A stretch of DNA of 64,000 nucleotides from UBA2638 sp046293135 (lineage in GTDB: Bacteria; Pseudomonadota; Alphaproteobacteria; Micavibrionales; Micavibrionaceae), in NCBI GenBank assembly GCA_046293135.1, contig JBKBPR010000002.1, forward strand, positions 372,001 to 436,000, written 5' to 3'. The translations under genes were made by a program, and so were the position numbers. This document shows, in pieces, positions 26,083 through 34,706 of this stretch. Under the pieces are notes generated by a model that had not been told where the DNA came from, made no database searches, and saw only the letters and a program-made list of their open reading frames with translations. Position 1 is the stretch's first letter; the number at the start of each line of letters is the position of its first letter.

Positions 26083-26949
26083 ATGAGTGATGCATCCAGA
26101 AAATTTCATCTGCATTTGATTTCGGATGCGACCGGAACAACGCTGTTGGGACTGGCGCGCGCCTGTCTGGCGCAGTTCGAGGGTATCGAGCCGGTACAAA
26201 AATTCTGGCCGCTGGTGCGTACACAAAAGCAGCTTGAAAAAATCATTCAGCAAATTCAGGCCAATCCCGGCCCCGTGATTTTTACGCTGGTCGATGAAAA
26301 AATGCGGACAAGGCTGCAAGAGCGTTGTGATGAGCTTGGTATTCCTTGCGTATCGGTGCTTGACCCGATTATGCGCGGGCTGTCCTCTTATCTCGGCAAG
26401 CATGCCAAGGGCGTACCGGGGCTGCAACACGCCATGGATGATGCCTATTTTCGGCGCGTGGCGGCGGTTGATTTTGCGATGCGTTATGATGACGGGAAGT
26501 CCTATGAAGGGCTGCGCGAGGCCGATGTGATTTTGGTCGGGGTGTCGCGGACATCCAAAACGCCGACCAGTATCTTTTTGGCGCGGCGCGGAATCAAGGT
26601 TGCCAATATCCCGCTTGTCCCCGGATCAAAAGTGCCGGAGGAATATTTAACCTTGCCCAATTGCCTGTATGTCGGCTTGTCGGCGGCGCCTGAGCGTTTA
26701 TCACAATTGCGCCGCTCGCGCCTGCAGGCCGATAAGCTTGGGAAAAATATCGAGAATAACGAATATCTTGCGCTGGAGAAAATCGAGGAAGAAGTGCTCG
26801 ATGCGCGTAAGCTTTTCCGTAAATATAACTGGCCGATTATTGATGTGACCAAGCGCTCGATTGAGGAAACATCGGCGGAAATCATGACCTATTGGCAAAG
26901 CTATGTTGAGAAAAACCGCAGCAACAATCAGGATGATGCATTTGTATAA
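26083..26949 (+). CDS. Pyruvate,phosphate dikinase / PEP synthase regulatory protein (DUF299)
   Basis: Bifunctional ADP-dependent kinase and Pi-dependent phosphorylase that switches PPDK or PEP synthetase off and on. The 288-residue protein has SDATGTT near residue 15, the P-loop-like GVSRTSKT at 153-160, PNIPLVPG-like NIPLVPGSKVPEE, and ends with SIEETSAEIM. The target cannot be told from sequence. This family next to the origin region matches the conserved hemE-ori-DUF299-maf order of alphaproteobacteria. Confidence 0.95.
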   Translation: MSDASRKFHLHLISDATGTTLLGLARACLAQFEGIEPVQKFWPLVRTQKQLEKIIQQIQANPGPVIFTLVDEKMRTRLQERCDELGIPCVSVLDPIMRGLSSYLGKHAKGVPGLQHAMDDAYFRRVAAVDFAMRYDDGKSYEGLREADVILVGVSRTSKTPTSIFLARRGIKVANIPLVPGSKVPEEYLTLPNCLYVGLSAAPERLSQLRRSRLQADKLGKNIENNEYLALEKIEEEVLDARKLFRKYNWPIIDVTKRSIEETSAEIMTYWQSYVEKNRSNNQDDAFV

Positions 26950-26967
26950 GGGGCGGGGTTTGCAGAG

Positions 26968-27597
26968 ATGATTCGGTTAAAGGACAGAGTAATTTTAGCC
27001 TCGAAAAGTGCGGCGCGGCGGCAAATGTTGGAGCAGGTCGGGCTGGTTTTTGACTCGATCCCCGCCCAGATTGACGAGCGCGCGATTGAAGCGCGGTTTG
27101 AAAATTCTGCGCCAGCCGCGACCGCCAATCTATCTGCGCCCGAAGCCTTATCGCAGGAGCTGGCGCGGCAAAAGGCGCTCTTTGTGGCGAAAGATAACCC
27201 GCAAGCGCTGGTGATCGGCTCTGATTCAGTGGTCGCGCTGGGCGATGAAATATTGCACAAAGCGCAAAATATGGATGAAGCCTTTGCAAAATTGCAGCGC
27301 TTAAGCGGGCAAACCCACCGTTTGATTTCCAGCGTTGCCGTCGCGCGCGGACAAGTTGTGCTGTGGAGCAAGATCGAAACCGCCAGCCTGACAATGCGTC
27401 AATTTGATGCGGCGTTTTTGCAGCGCTACTTGCGTCGTGTCGGACCAAAAGCAGCGCTAAGCTGCGTTGGCGCTTATAAATTGGAGGCCGAAGGGGCTTG
27501 GCTTTTCAGCGAGATAAAAGGCGATTATCACACGATTTTGGGAATGCCGCTGATCCCACTATTGAATTATTTGCAAGATTATCATGCGGATGAATAA
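26968..27597 (+). CDS. maf: Maf-family nucleotide pyrophosphatase
   Basis: House-cleaning pyrophosphatase acting on modified or canonical NTPs. The N-terminal ILASKSAARRQMLEQVGL, the middle VIGSDSVVALGDEILHKAQ and the SGQTHRLISSVAV block are family hallmarks, and 209 residues is normal. It starts 18 bases after the DUF299 gene and precedes aroE, coaE and dnaQ, a conserved gene string. Confidence 0.95.
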   Translation: MIRLKDRVILASKSAARRQMLEQVGLVFDSIPAQIDERAIEARFENSAPAATANLSAPEALSQELARQKALFVAKDNPQALVIGSDSVVALGDEILHKAQNMDEAFAKLQRLSGQTHRLISSVAVARGQVVLWSKIETASLTMRQFDAAFLQRYLRRVGPKAALSCVGAYKLEAEGAWLFSEIKGDYHTILGMPLIPLLNYLQDYHADE

Positions 27598-27629
27598 GCG
27601 GGAAAAGGGTAGATAGGGTAGATATAGTT

Positions 27630-28469
27630 ATGAGCACGGATTTTATCAAAACAGGCGTGATCGGCCATCCGATCAGCCATTCCAAATCGCCGATCATTCA
27701 CAATTACTGGATCGATGTTTACCGCTGCAAGGGCGCTTATGAGGCGCGCGATATTGCCCCCGATGCCTTGGCGGAGGGCGTGCAGGGCTTGATCGATGAG
27801 GGGTTTGCGGGGTTTAACGTCACCATTCCGCACAAGCAAGCGATCATCCCGCTTTGTCACGAGATTGACGATCTGGCCGAAAAGGTCGGGGCGGTGAATA
27901 TGGTCGAAATTCGCAACGGCTTGCTCTATGGCTCGAACACCGATGTATACGGCTTTATCGAGAATTTACGCGCAGCGGCGCGGAATTTTGGCTTTTCATG
28001 GACGATTGAGAACGGCCCCGCGCTGGTATTGGGCGCAGGCGGCGCGGCAAGAGCGGCGCTGATCGGGCTTTTGCAAGAGGGGGTTGAGGAAATTATCCTC
28101 ACCAACCGCACGCTGGAAAAGGCGCAGGCTCTGGCTGCGCTTGACCCGTCCCGCATCCGCGTTGTCGATTGGGCGCAGCGCTCCGAGGGGCTGGAGCGGA
28201 TCAATCTTGCGGTCAATACAACCGCGCTTGGTATGGGCGGTATCGGCGGATTGGAGATGGATTTCAGCCGCGCCAATCCCGATATTCTGGTGCATGATAT
28301 TGTCTATAACCCGCTTTACACGCAGTTTTTGCTGGATGCGCGGGCGCATGACCTGCGGGTTTTGACGGGGATCGGAATGCTGTTATACCAAGCCCAGCCG
28401 GCCTTTGAAGCGTGGTATGATGTGATTCCTGAGGTCAATGCCGCGCTGGAGGAAAAGGTTCTCGCATGA
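27630..28469 (+). CDS. aroE: Shikimate dehydrogenase (NADP+)
   Basis: Reduces 3-dehydroshikimate to shikimate in aromatic amino acid synthesis. The substrate-binding SHSKSP is at residues 16-21, GFNVTIPHKQ with the catalytic Lys near residue 70, and the dinucleotide-binding GAGGAARAALIGL near 135. Length of 279 residues is standard. Its TGA overlaps the coaE ATG in ATGA, so the two are coupled. Confidence 0.97.
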   Translation: MSTDFIKTGVIGHPISHSKSPIIHNYWIDVYRCKGAYEARDIAPDALAEGVQGLIDEGFAGFNVTIPHKQAIIPLCHEIDDLAEKVGAVNMVEIRNGLLYGSNTDVYGFIENLRAAARNFGFSWTIENGPALVLGAGGAARAALIGLLQEGVEEIILTNRTLEKAQALAALDPSRIRVVDWAQRSEGLERINLAVNTTALGMGGIGGLEMDFSRANPDILVHDIVYNPLYTQFLLDARAHDLRVLTGIGMLLYQAQPAFEAWYDVIPEVNAALEEKVLA

Positions 28470-29137
28470 CCGTGATCGGCATTACAGGCTCAATCGGTAT
28501 GGGGAAATCGGCGGTCGGCGCGATGTTCGAGCGGCTCGGCGTTCCCGTTCATGATTCAGATGCCGCCGTTCACGCGCTCATGACTCCCGCCGCACAAGGC
28601 TATCGCGCGGTGTGCGCCGCCTTCCCGTATTTCGAATATCCGCAGCTCTATAAAAAACGCAAGGGCGCGCAAGGGCGTATGCAATATCTGGAACGCGCGG
28701 CGCTGGGCGATCTTGTCTTCAATGATGCCGATGAACGCGCCAAGCTGGAAGGGATTTTGCACCCGCTGGTGCGGCGCGAACAGGCGCGCTTTATCGCCGC
28801 CATGCGCCGTATGGGCAAAACGCTGGTTGCGCTCGATATTCCGCTGCTATTCGAAACGGGGGCGGAGGCGGCGCTGGATTTCGTGATTTGCGTTGATGCG
28901 CCCTATGATATTCAGCGCAGCCGCGTCCTGAGCCGCCCGAATATGACCGAGGAAAAATTCCACGCCGTGCTGGCGGCGCAAATGCCGAGCGCGGAAAAAC
29001 AGGCTCTGGCCGATTACACAATCTCGACAGGGCTAAGCCGCGCCCAAACCTTTCAAGAGGTCAAGGCCGTCTTGCGCGAGATCAAATCAGCCGCCCCCGC
29101 AAAATACACGGACACCCCGCGCCACAGATTATATTGA
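28466..29137 (+). CDS. coaE: Dephospho-CoA kinase
   Basis: Catalyses the last step of coenzyme A synthesis. The Walker A motif GSIGMGKS is at residues 8-15, with HDSDAAVHAL and the lid-region LDIPLLFETG downstream. The 223 residues are slightly longer than E. coli CoaE (206). The start overlaps aroE by 4 bases. Confidence 0.96.
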   Translation: MTVIGITGSIGMGKSAVGAMFERLGVPVHDSDAAVHALMTPAAQGYRAVCAAFPYFEYPQLYKKRKGAQGRMQYLERAALGDLVFNDADERAKLEGILHPLVRREQARFIAAMRRMGKTLVALDIPLLFETGAEAALDFVICVDAPYDIQRSRVLSRPNMTEEKFHAVLAAQMPSAEKQALADYTISTGLSRAQTFQEVKAVLREIKSAAPAKYTDTPRHRLY

Positions 29138-29168
29138 CGCGGCGCGGTGGGGCGCTAGAATACAAACC

Positions 29169-29855
29169 ATGAGCCGCGAAATTGTCCTTGATACCGAAAC
29201 CACAGGCATGAACCCCGATACGGGCGACCGCATTGTTGAGATTGGCGCGTTGGAGCTGGTCAATCATATCCCGACGGGAAAATCGCTGCAGATTTACCTC
29301 AACCCCGAACGCGAAATCCCTGCCGAGGCAACCGCCGTTCACGGCATCACCAATGAATTTGTGAAGGACAAGCCTGTATTTTCGCAGGCCTATCAGGAGT
29401 TTCTCGATTTCATCGGCACGGATAGCAAGCTGGTTATTCACAACGCCGAATTTGACATGAAATTCATCAATTGGGAGCTGCGCAATGTCGGGCATGACCC
29501 GATTGGCTGGAACCGCGTTATTGATACGTTGGCGATGGCAAGGCGGCAATTTCCGGGCGCGCCTGCCAATCTCGATGCGCTGTGCCGCCGCTTCGGCATT
29601 GATAATTCCGAGCGCACATTTCACGGCGCGTTGCTTGATTCCGAATTGCTGGCCGAGGTCTATCTGGAATTATTGGGCGGGCGGCAACACGGGCTTTCGC
29701 TGCTTTCGGGCGGCGGGGACGGGGCAAAAGGCGGTGTCAAACGCTCCGCACGCCCCTATCGGGAGCCACGCATTTTCGAGATCAGCGAAGAAGAACGCAC
29801 CGCGCATGAGGCTTTTTTGACCAAACTCAAAGACCCGCTGTGGAAGAGGGTTTGA
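29169..29855 (+). CDS. dnaQ: DNA polymerase III epsilon subunit (3'-5' proofreading exonuclease)
   Basis: DEDDh exonuclease that proofreads replication. ExoI is VLDTETTGMNP with D8 and E10, ExoII is HNAEFDMKFIN, and ExoIII is HGALLDSELLAEVY with the catalytic His. The 228-residue length is typical, and the C-terminal part includes a clamp/alpha-binding region. It normally neighbours secB in alphaproteobacteria; here an AT-rich gene intervenes. Confidence 0.97.
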   Translation: MSREIVLDTETTGMNPDTGDRIVEIGALELVNHIPTGKSLQIYLNPEREIPAEATAVHGITNEFVKDKPVFSQAYQEFLDFIGTDSKLVIHNAEFDMKFINWELRNVGHDPIGWNRVIDTLAMARRQFPGAPANLDALCRRFGIDNSERTFHGALLDSELLAEVYLELLGGRQHGLSLLSGGGDGAKGGVKRSARPYREPRIFEISEEERTAHEAFLTKLKDPLWKRV

Positions 29856-29889
29856 ATTTTGAACTATCAAGGCATCAGATTATTTTAGG

Positions 29890-30627
29890 CTATAACTCAG
29901 AGCGGGTAATCTGCTGGTATCGAATAGAAATGGTGTCATCATCGTTAGTATGATCAAATCTATCTTTATTTGCATCATAACTAAATCTGCTAAAAACCTT
30001 TCCTTCTAAGTTTAGAATTTCTAAAAATCCTTTATTTACACGCCAATTAAACTCATTTGCATTTCGACCTTCGCCTATATCACCATTATTTAAAAATGAT
30101 ATTTTTTTCTTTGCTGTTTTTTGAGACGGGTTAAAATGTAAAACCCAGTCATTGTTAACAAGCATGTTTAAAATTATTTTTTCCCGATTCACAAATATCT
30201 TATCAAAAATATTTGTAATTTGGTGTGTAGCTGGGAGAAAAATGATTAACCAAACAAAGAAAAAAACAACAATAAAAACAATAAGATAAAAAATATTTGA
30301 GAATAAAAATACTGATAACCCCATCGCTACTATTAATCCAATGAGGCCACAATCTATCTTATTGACCAAAAAGCTCCTCATTGAAGAATTTTGGACAAAC
30401 CATGCGGTCCAAAATTGCCATATCATGTAGACTTTGAAAATTAATAATATTGCTGATGCTGAATAAGCCCAAGTTTCTTTTGGTATATTTAGTGAGAAAA
30501 TGAAAATGGTTGGATTATCTAATAGCTCAATATTGAATTTAGCAGAGAAAAATAGAAGAGCGCTTAATATAACAAGGTTGCGCCTACTTCTATAATAAAT
30601 ATCTGTTGGCGCATGTGTTTCCGTCAT
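29890..30627 (-). CDS. Unknown multi-pass membrane protein in an AT-rich island
   Basis: A 245-residue protein with four or five hydrophobic segments (about residues 17-33, 55-75, 92-112, 115-132) and a C-terminal soluble domain of about 100 residues rich in Asn, Lys and Asp (NWRVNKGFLEILNLEGK..). The stretch is conspicuously AT-rich with AAA, ATA and TTT codons, unlike the flanking dnaQ and secB, and it breaks up their usual adjacency. This suggests acquisition. The gene is 11 bases downstream of the secB stop on the same strand. No family recognised. Confidence 0.65.
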   Translation of the reverse strand: MTETHAPTDIYYRSRRNLVILSALLFFSAKFNIELLDNPTIFIFSLNIPKETWAYSASAILLIFKVYMIWQFWTAWFVQNSSMRSFLVNKIDCGLIGLIVAMGLSVFLFSNIFYLIVFIVVFFFVWLIIFLPATHQITNIFDKIFVNREKIILNMLVNNDWVLHFNPSQKTAKKKISFLNNGDIGEGRNANEFNWRVNKGFLEILNLEGKVFSRFSYDANKDRFDHTNDDDTISIRYQQITRSEL

Positions 30628-30638
30628 AACTTCTCACT

Positions 30639-31205
30639 TTAATTCACGCTGGCTTGTCCTGCGCCGGATTGGGCGGCGGCTTGCTGGGCGGCGATTTCTT
30701 CCTTGAAGCGATCCAGATACAGCGCGTGGAAGTCCACCGGATTGAGCAGGAGCGGCGGATAGCCGCCTTGTGTGGTCAGGTCGCTCAAAATCTGGCGGGC
30801 ATAGGGAAAGGCCATACGCGGAATTTCAATCAGCAGAACCGGATGGTGCTGGTCTTCGGGAACATCGTTGAGCGACACCGTCATGCCGTATTGCAGCTCA
30901 GCGATAAATAGCAGCGCTTCGGGCGTTTTGGCCTCGGCACGGACATTGAGGACAACCTCGTAATAGTTTTCCGCCCCTGCCAGCTCGGCGGGGAGCTTGC
31001 GGGCATCCATGCCGATATTGATGTTCATTTTCGGCTCATCCTTCAAGCCCTTGAGGCTTTGCGGGGAGTCAGGGTTTTCAAAGGACAAATCCTTGATATA
31101 TTGCGCGTGAATGACAATCGGCATATTGCCGCCTTCGGGCATATTGCGCATGGCGTTGTCATCGGTGTTATCGGCGGCGGGGTTGGCATTGTTTGTATCG
31201 GACAT
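30639..31205 (-). CDS. secB: Protein-export chaperone SecB
   Basis: Holds preproteins for SecA. The start at 31205 has AAGGG at the expected distance and leaves 188 residues; the longer upstream reading lacks support. The N-terminal 25 residues are Asn/Asp-rich and disordered. Core motifs are MPIVIHAQYIKDLSFENP, FIAELQYG and the C-terminal PPLLLNPVDFHALY. The final Ala/Gln-rich tail is typical of alphaproteobacterial SecB. Confidence 0.96.
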   Translation of the reverse strand: MSDTNNANPAADNTDDNAMRNMPEGGNMPIVIHAQYIKDLSFENPDSPQSLKGLKDEPKMNINIGMDARKLPAELAGAENYYEVVLNVRAEAKTPEALLFIAELQYGMTVSLNDVPEDQHHPVLLIEIPRMAFPYARQILSDLTTQGGYPPLLLNPVDFHALYLDRFKEEIAAQQAAAQSGAGQASVN

Positions 31206-31291
31206 TGATTTTCCCTTTTGGTTATTCTCTAGCGTTCCACTGTCTTTGCGAGTGTTAGCATGATTGAGTGGCGATCTCAATGCTTTTGAGG

Positions 31292-31750
31292 TTAGTTCCG
31301 GCGCTCATCCTCAGGGTCTTGCGGCGCGGCGCGGGGGATTTGCGGATCGTCGATTTCAACGCGGGTATATTCGGCCTCGATGATCGTGCTTTGCGGGTTT
31401 TTGAGCGCCACGCGCCGCATCAGCAGCGCCATGAACATCTTGCGCAGCGGCGGGATCAGGAGCATTGCACCCGCGATATCGGTGATAAATCCCGGAAAGA
31501 ACAGCAGCGCCCCCGCAATCAGCAGGCACAGGCCGTCAAGGATTTCGAGCAGCGGGTCTTTGCCGTCAAGAATGGCGTTGCGGAAGGCGTCGAGCGCGCC
31601 CAGCCCCTGAATTTTGACGATCACCAGCCCGACAAAGGCGGTCAGCAGCGAGAGGAAGATGCTGTTCCAGACGCCGATCTCATCGCTGAGATTTACAAAG
31701 GCGATGATCTCCAGAAGCGGGATGCCGATTAAAATGAGAAAAAATACCAT
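31292..31750 (-). CDS. fxsA: FxsA-family inner-membrane protein
   Basis: A 152-residue protein with the FxsA layout: three or four helices and the block LIGIPLLEIIAFVNLSDEIG, GLVIVKIQGLGALD and GALLFFPGFITDIAGAMLLIPPLR. The family was named for phage T7 exclusion suppression in E. coli, but its normal role is unclear. The C-terminal 40 residues are charged. Translation is taken from ATG 31750; upstream frame is not family-like. It stands between secB and the divergent Tim44-like gene, a common alphaproteobacterial arrangement. Confidence 0.9.
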   Translation of the reverse strand: MVFFLILIGIPLLEIIAFVNLSDEIGVWNSIFLSLLTAFVGLVIVKIQGLGALDAFRNAILDGKDPLLEILDGLCLLIAGALLFFPGFITDIAGAMLLIPPLRKMFMALLMRRVALKNPQSTIIEAEYTRVEIDDPQIPRAAPQDPEDERRN

Positions 31751-31913
31751 GATGGGGCTTGTTCTTCGGGTTTTGCGGATTATTCTAAAATGCGAGTAAT
31801 GTTTGAATATTCCGCCGTTACGGGTTAAAGTTCGTGGATATTCGTATGTTTTAACATGAAATCCATGTTTTATGCTATACTTGAAGAATTGCAAGAGTTT
31901 GAGGATTTAATAC

Positions 31914-32726
31914 GTGAGCGCTGATCTGATTGTTTATGGAGTTGTGGCGGCTGGCCTGATTTTTTGGCTGCGGTCTATTTTGGGCACGAAACACGGGGAT
32001 GAGCGCGAGCGTCCGAACCCGCTGGCCAACCCTGTGGCGGATAAGCCTGCCGAGAGCGCCGCCCCTGCGCAAGCCTTGCATGATAGCGCGATGTCTTCGC
32101 CCGAGAGCCGCATTGCCGAGCTGGCCAAGGCGACAAAGGGCGTATTTACGATTGAGAATAAAACCGCCGAAAGCGGCCTGATGGAAATTGTCCGCGCCGA
32201 CCGCAATTTTGATATTGATTTTTTCTCCCAAGCCGCGCAGGACGTGTTTGTGATGATCGTCGAGGCCTTTGCCAAGGGCGACCGTGAAACGCTGGCCGAT
32301 TTGTTGCGCCGTGATGTGTATGAGGCGTTCGAAGCAGCGATTACGGAGCGCGAAAAGAGCGGGGAGCTGCTCGAAACCGAAATTCACGCCATTCGTAAGG
32401 CGCAGGTTATCTCGGCGATGATGCAAGGCAAAATGGCGCTGATTACGGTGCGGTTTGTCGCGGATGAAACGCGGATTGTACGCGATGCCGACCAGAATAT
32501 CCTTTCCGGCCATCCCGACCGTGTTAGTGAGATGATTGATATCTGGACATTTGCGCATGATATATCGGGCAAGGATCCGCGCTGGTTGTTGATTGAAACG
32601 CGCAGCGAAGACCCCGAAACAGATAATGACCTTGTGCCTGATACAGTCGAAGCAGCTGAGGTTGTCGAGACTTCAGAGAATGCGCCCGCTGCAGAGAAAA
32701 AATCGAAGGCGAAAGCGAAAGATTAG
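31914..32726 (+). CDS. Tim44-like (TimA-type) membrane-anchored protein
   Basis: Starts with GTG at 31914, nine bases after GAGG. A single N-terminal membrane helix (LIVYGVVAAGLIFWLRS) is followed by a charged linker and a Tim44-like domain from about residue 90 (FFSQAAQDVFVMIVEAFAKGDRETLADLL) to about 225 (WTFAHDISGKDPRWLLIET). The mitochondrial homologue tethers Hsp70 at the import pore; the bacterial role is less clear. The tail is Glu/Ala/Lys-rich. The 270-residue size and secB-fxsA-tim44-mltA order are conserved in the class. Confidence 0.9.
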   Translation: MSADLIVYGVVAAGLIFWLRSILGTKHGDERERPNPLANPVADKPAESAAPAQALHDSAMSSPESRIAELAKATKGVFTIENKTAESGLMEIVRADRNFDIDFFSQAAQDVFVMIVEAFAKGDRETLADLLRRDVYEAFEAAITEREKSGELLETEIHAIRKAQVISAMMQGKMALITVRFVADETRIVRDADQNILSGHPDRVSEMIDIWTFAHDISGKDPRWLLIETRSEDPETDNDLVPDTVEAAEVVETSENAPAAEKKSKAKAKD

Positions 32727-32856
32727 GGTTCGCAGGCTGTCATTTTTTGAGGCTTGAGCGCCGCTCGAACATTCTAAACCAAAAACTATAAACAAAGCGG
32801 CGCGGTTTTCTTCATCATCTCTGGTATTTTTGCGGCGGGAGTTTTAAACTCTGGCT

Positions 32857-34077
32857 ATGCGATATTTACTCATATTCTCATTGTTGTTTGTTCTGGCCGC
32901 TTGCGGTGAGGAGGAAGTCATTGTGTCTGAAGACCAAGAGCCGCAGGTTGAAGAGCCGCAATTGCAGCTGGTGCAGTCCGATTTTTCCGCGCTGCCGGCT
33001 TGGGGCGGAGATGATTTCACCGATTTTGTGCCGGCGTTTTTTAAATCATGCGAACGGATAGGCCGCGTTTTGAGCGTTGACCTTGACCGCGCATTCGGAG
33101 TTTTGGAAGAGGCCGGAATGATGCGCGATTGGCAAGGCATTTGCTCGGAATTGCAAGCGCTGGCCGATGCGTCCGGCGGTGCGGAAGAGATTGACCGCGG
33201 TGCGCTTCAGGCCTTTATAGAGGAGCGTTTTACTCCGTATCAAATTTTGAGCGGTGAAGAGGAATACGGGCTATTCACAGGCTATTATGAAGCCTCGCTG
33301 CGCGGATCAAAAACGCGTAGTGATGTTTATAATGTGCCGCTGCACCGCCGCCCCGATGATCTGGTGATGGTTGATTTGGGGTTGTTCCGCGAGCATTTGA
33401 AGGGGGAGCGGATTGCGGGGCGCGTGACTGACGGGGCGCTGCGTCCCTATGAGAGCCGCGCCGAAATTGTCAGCGGCAACTGGCCGCATGAGAATGAAGA
33501 CCATGTTTTGGTATGGGTTGATCATGCGGTTGATGCGTTTTTCTTGCAAATTCAGGGCTCAGGGCGGGTTTTGCTGGAGGATGGCACAACAATGCGCGTT
33601 GGCTATGCCGGACAAAACGGCCATCCTTATTATGCGATCGGGCGCGAGTTGATCTTGCGTGAGCATTTAACGCGCGAGACGGTTTCAATGCAATCCATCC
33701 GCGCTTGGCTTGAGGCCAATCCCGGTCAGGCCGATGAGATTATGAACACGAATAAATCTTATGTGTTTTTTGTCGAGCTTGAGGGCGAAGGTCCGATTGG
33801 CGGGGAGAATATCGCGCTAACGCCGCTGCGTTCACTGGCGATTGACCGCTCTTTATTGCCCTATGGCTTGCCGATATGGGTTGATATTGCGCCGCCGATG
33901 GAGGGGCATGCAGCCCTGCAGCGCCTTATGATGGGGCAAGATACGGGCGGCGCTATTCGCGGCGCGGTGCGCGGTGATGTGTTTTGGGGCTATGGCGAAG
34001 AGGCTGAAATTCTCGCAGGTCATATGAAATCACAGGGCCGCTATTGGGCTTTGCTGCCGAAGGTGAATGCAGAATAG
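32857..34077 (+). CDS. mltA: Membrane-bound lytic murein transglycosylase A
   Basis: Cleaves peptidoglycan to 1,6-anhydro-muropeptides in the periplasm. Lipoprotein leader ends LFVLAAC with C16. The MltA beta-barrel region begins around residue 130 (GLFTGYYEASLRGS) and the 3D domain with QDTGGAIRGAVRGDVFWG is near the C-terminus; these Asp residues are the catalytic ones of the family. The 406 residues match. It follows the Tim44 gene, with 11 bases to the convergent type IVB cluster. Confidence 0.95.
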   Translation: MRYLLIFSLLFVLAACGEEEVIVSEDQEPQVEEPQLQLVQSDFSALPAWGGDDFTDFVPAFFKSCERIGRVLSVDLDRAFGVLEEAGMMRDWQGICSELQALADASGGAEEIDRGALQAFIEERFTPYQILSGEEEYGLFTGYYEASLRGSKTRSDVYNVPLHRRPDDLVMVDLGLFREHLKGERIAGRVTDGALRPYESRAEIVSGNWPHENEDHVLVWVDHAVDAFFLQIQGSGRVLLEDGTTMRVGYAGQNGHPYYAIGRELILREHLTRETVSMQSIRAWLEANPGQADEIMNTNKSYVFFVELEGEGPIGGENIALTPLRSLAIDRSLLPYGLPIWVDIAPPMEGHAALQRLMMGQDTGGAIRGAVRGDVFWGYGEEAEILAGHMKSQGRYWALLPKVNAE

Positions 34078-34088
34078 AAAATCAATGA

Positions 34089-34691
34089 TTACAGAATTTT
34101 CTTTCTGAAGCGCTCGAAATCAAACTGAAGATCGCGCGGATCATTCGGCAGCGGTATCGGATAAACCAGATCCGGCGGATAGGCGAAGATTGCAGGCAGC
34201 GCATTATTGAATTTTTGAACGATTTCCGGATCTATCTCTCTTCGGCCAATTGTAACGCGCGTTAATCCCATTCCATATTGTTCATGTGGACCAAAAAAAC
34301 ACTGCACCGCCTGAAGGCGATATTGTCCGAATGGATCATTTTGAGAGTACCATACGCGGATTGAATCGTTAAAGCTCACAACTTCGCTATAATATATGCT
34401 TTGAGGGAAAGGTGTTATGAGCTCAATAAAGGTTTTGCAAATACCGTAATCCATTCCTTGCTCAAATGGTTTAAATAACCAAAAGCCCAGCGGGATTAAT
34501 AATAAAAAGCCAGCACCTATACCATAACGCTTAAACTGCTTTTTGCGCTCAGCTATCTTTTTTTGCGCCATAGGGCTGATTTTACGTTCGCCCGTTTCTT
34601 CAAACGATAATTCTCGCCGTAAAGCTTTTTTTGCGCGCATTAATTTCTTTGCGGCTTCAGCTGGATCTTTGGGCTTTATAACGGAAAACAT
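34089..34691 (-). CDS. Unknown membrane protein downstream of dotO
   Basis: A 200-residue protein with a basic N-terminal 55 residues (KKLMRAKKALRR..), one membrane helix at about 56-73 and a C-terminal periplasmic domain of about 125 residues. Motifs in the latter are YSQNDPFGQYRLQAVQCFF and LPNDPRDLQFDFERFRKK. Topology is N-in. It is 15 bases after the DotO stop on the same strand and likely part of the type IVB operon, though I do not recognise a Dot/Icm homologue. IcmF, which follows icmB in Legionella, is not here. Confidence 0.7.
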   Translation of the reverse strand: MFSVIKPKDPAEAAKKLMRAKKALRRELSFEETGERKISPMAQKKIAERKKQFKRYGIGAGFLLLIPLGFWLFKPFEQGMDYGICKTFIELITPFPQSIYYSEVVSFNDSIRVWYSQNDPFGQYRLQAVQCFFGPHEQYGMGLTRVTIGRREIDPEIVQKFNNALPAIFAYPPDLVYPIPLPNDPRDLQFDFERFRKKIL

Positions 34692-34706
34692 TTTACGTTT
34701 TCTTCT

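Noticed and set aside
34089..34691. Calling this gene IcmF or DotU from its position after icmB
   Set aside because: The protein is 200 residues with one helix; IcmF is about 970 residues with different features. Position alone is not enough.
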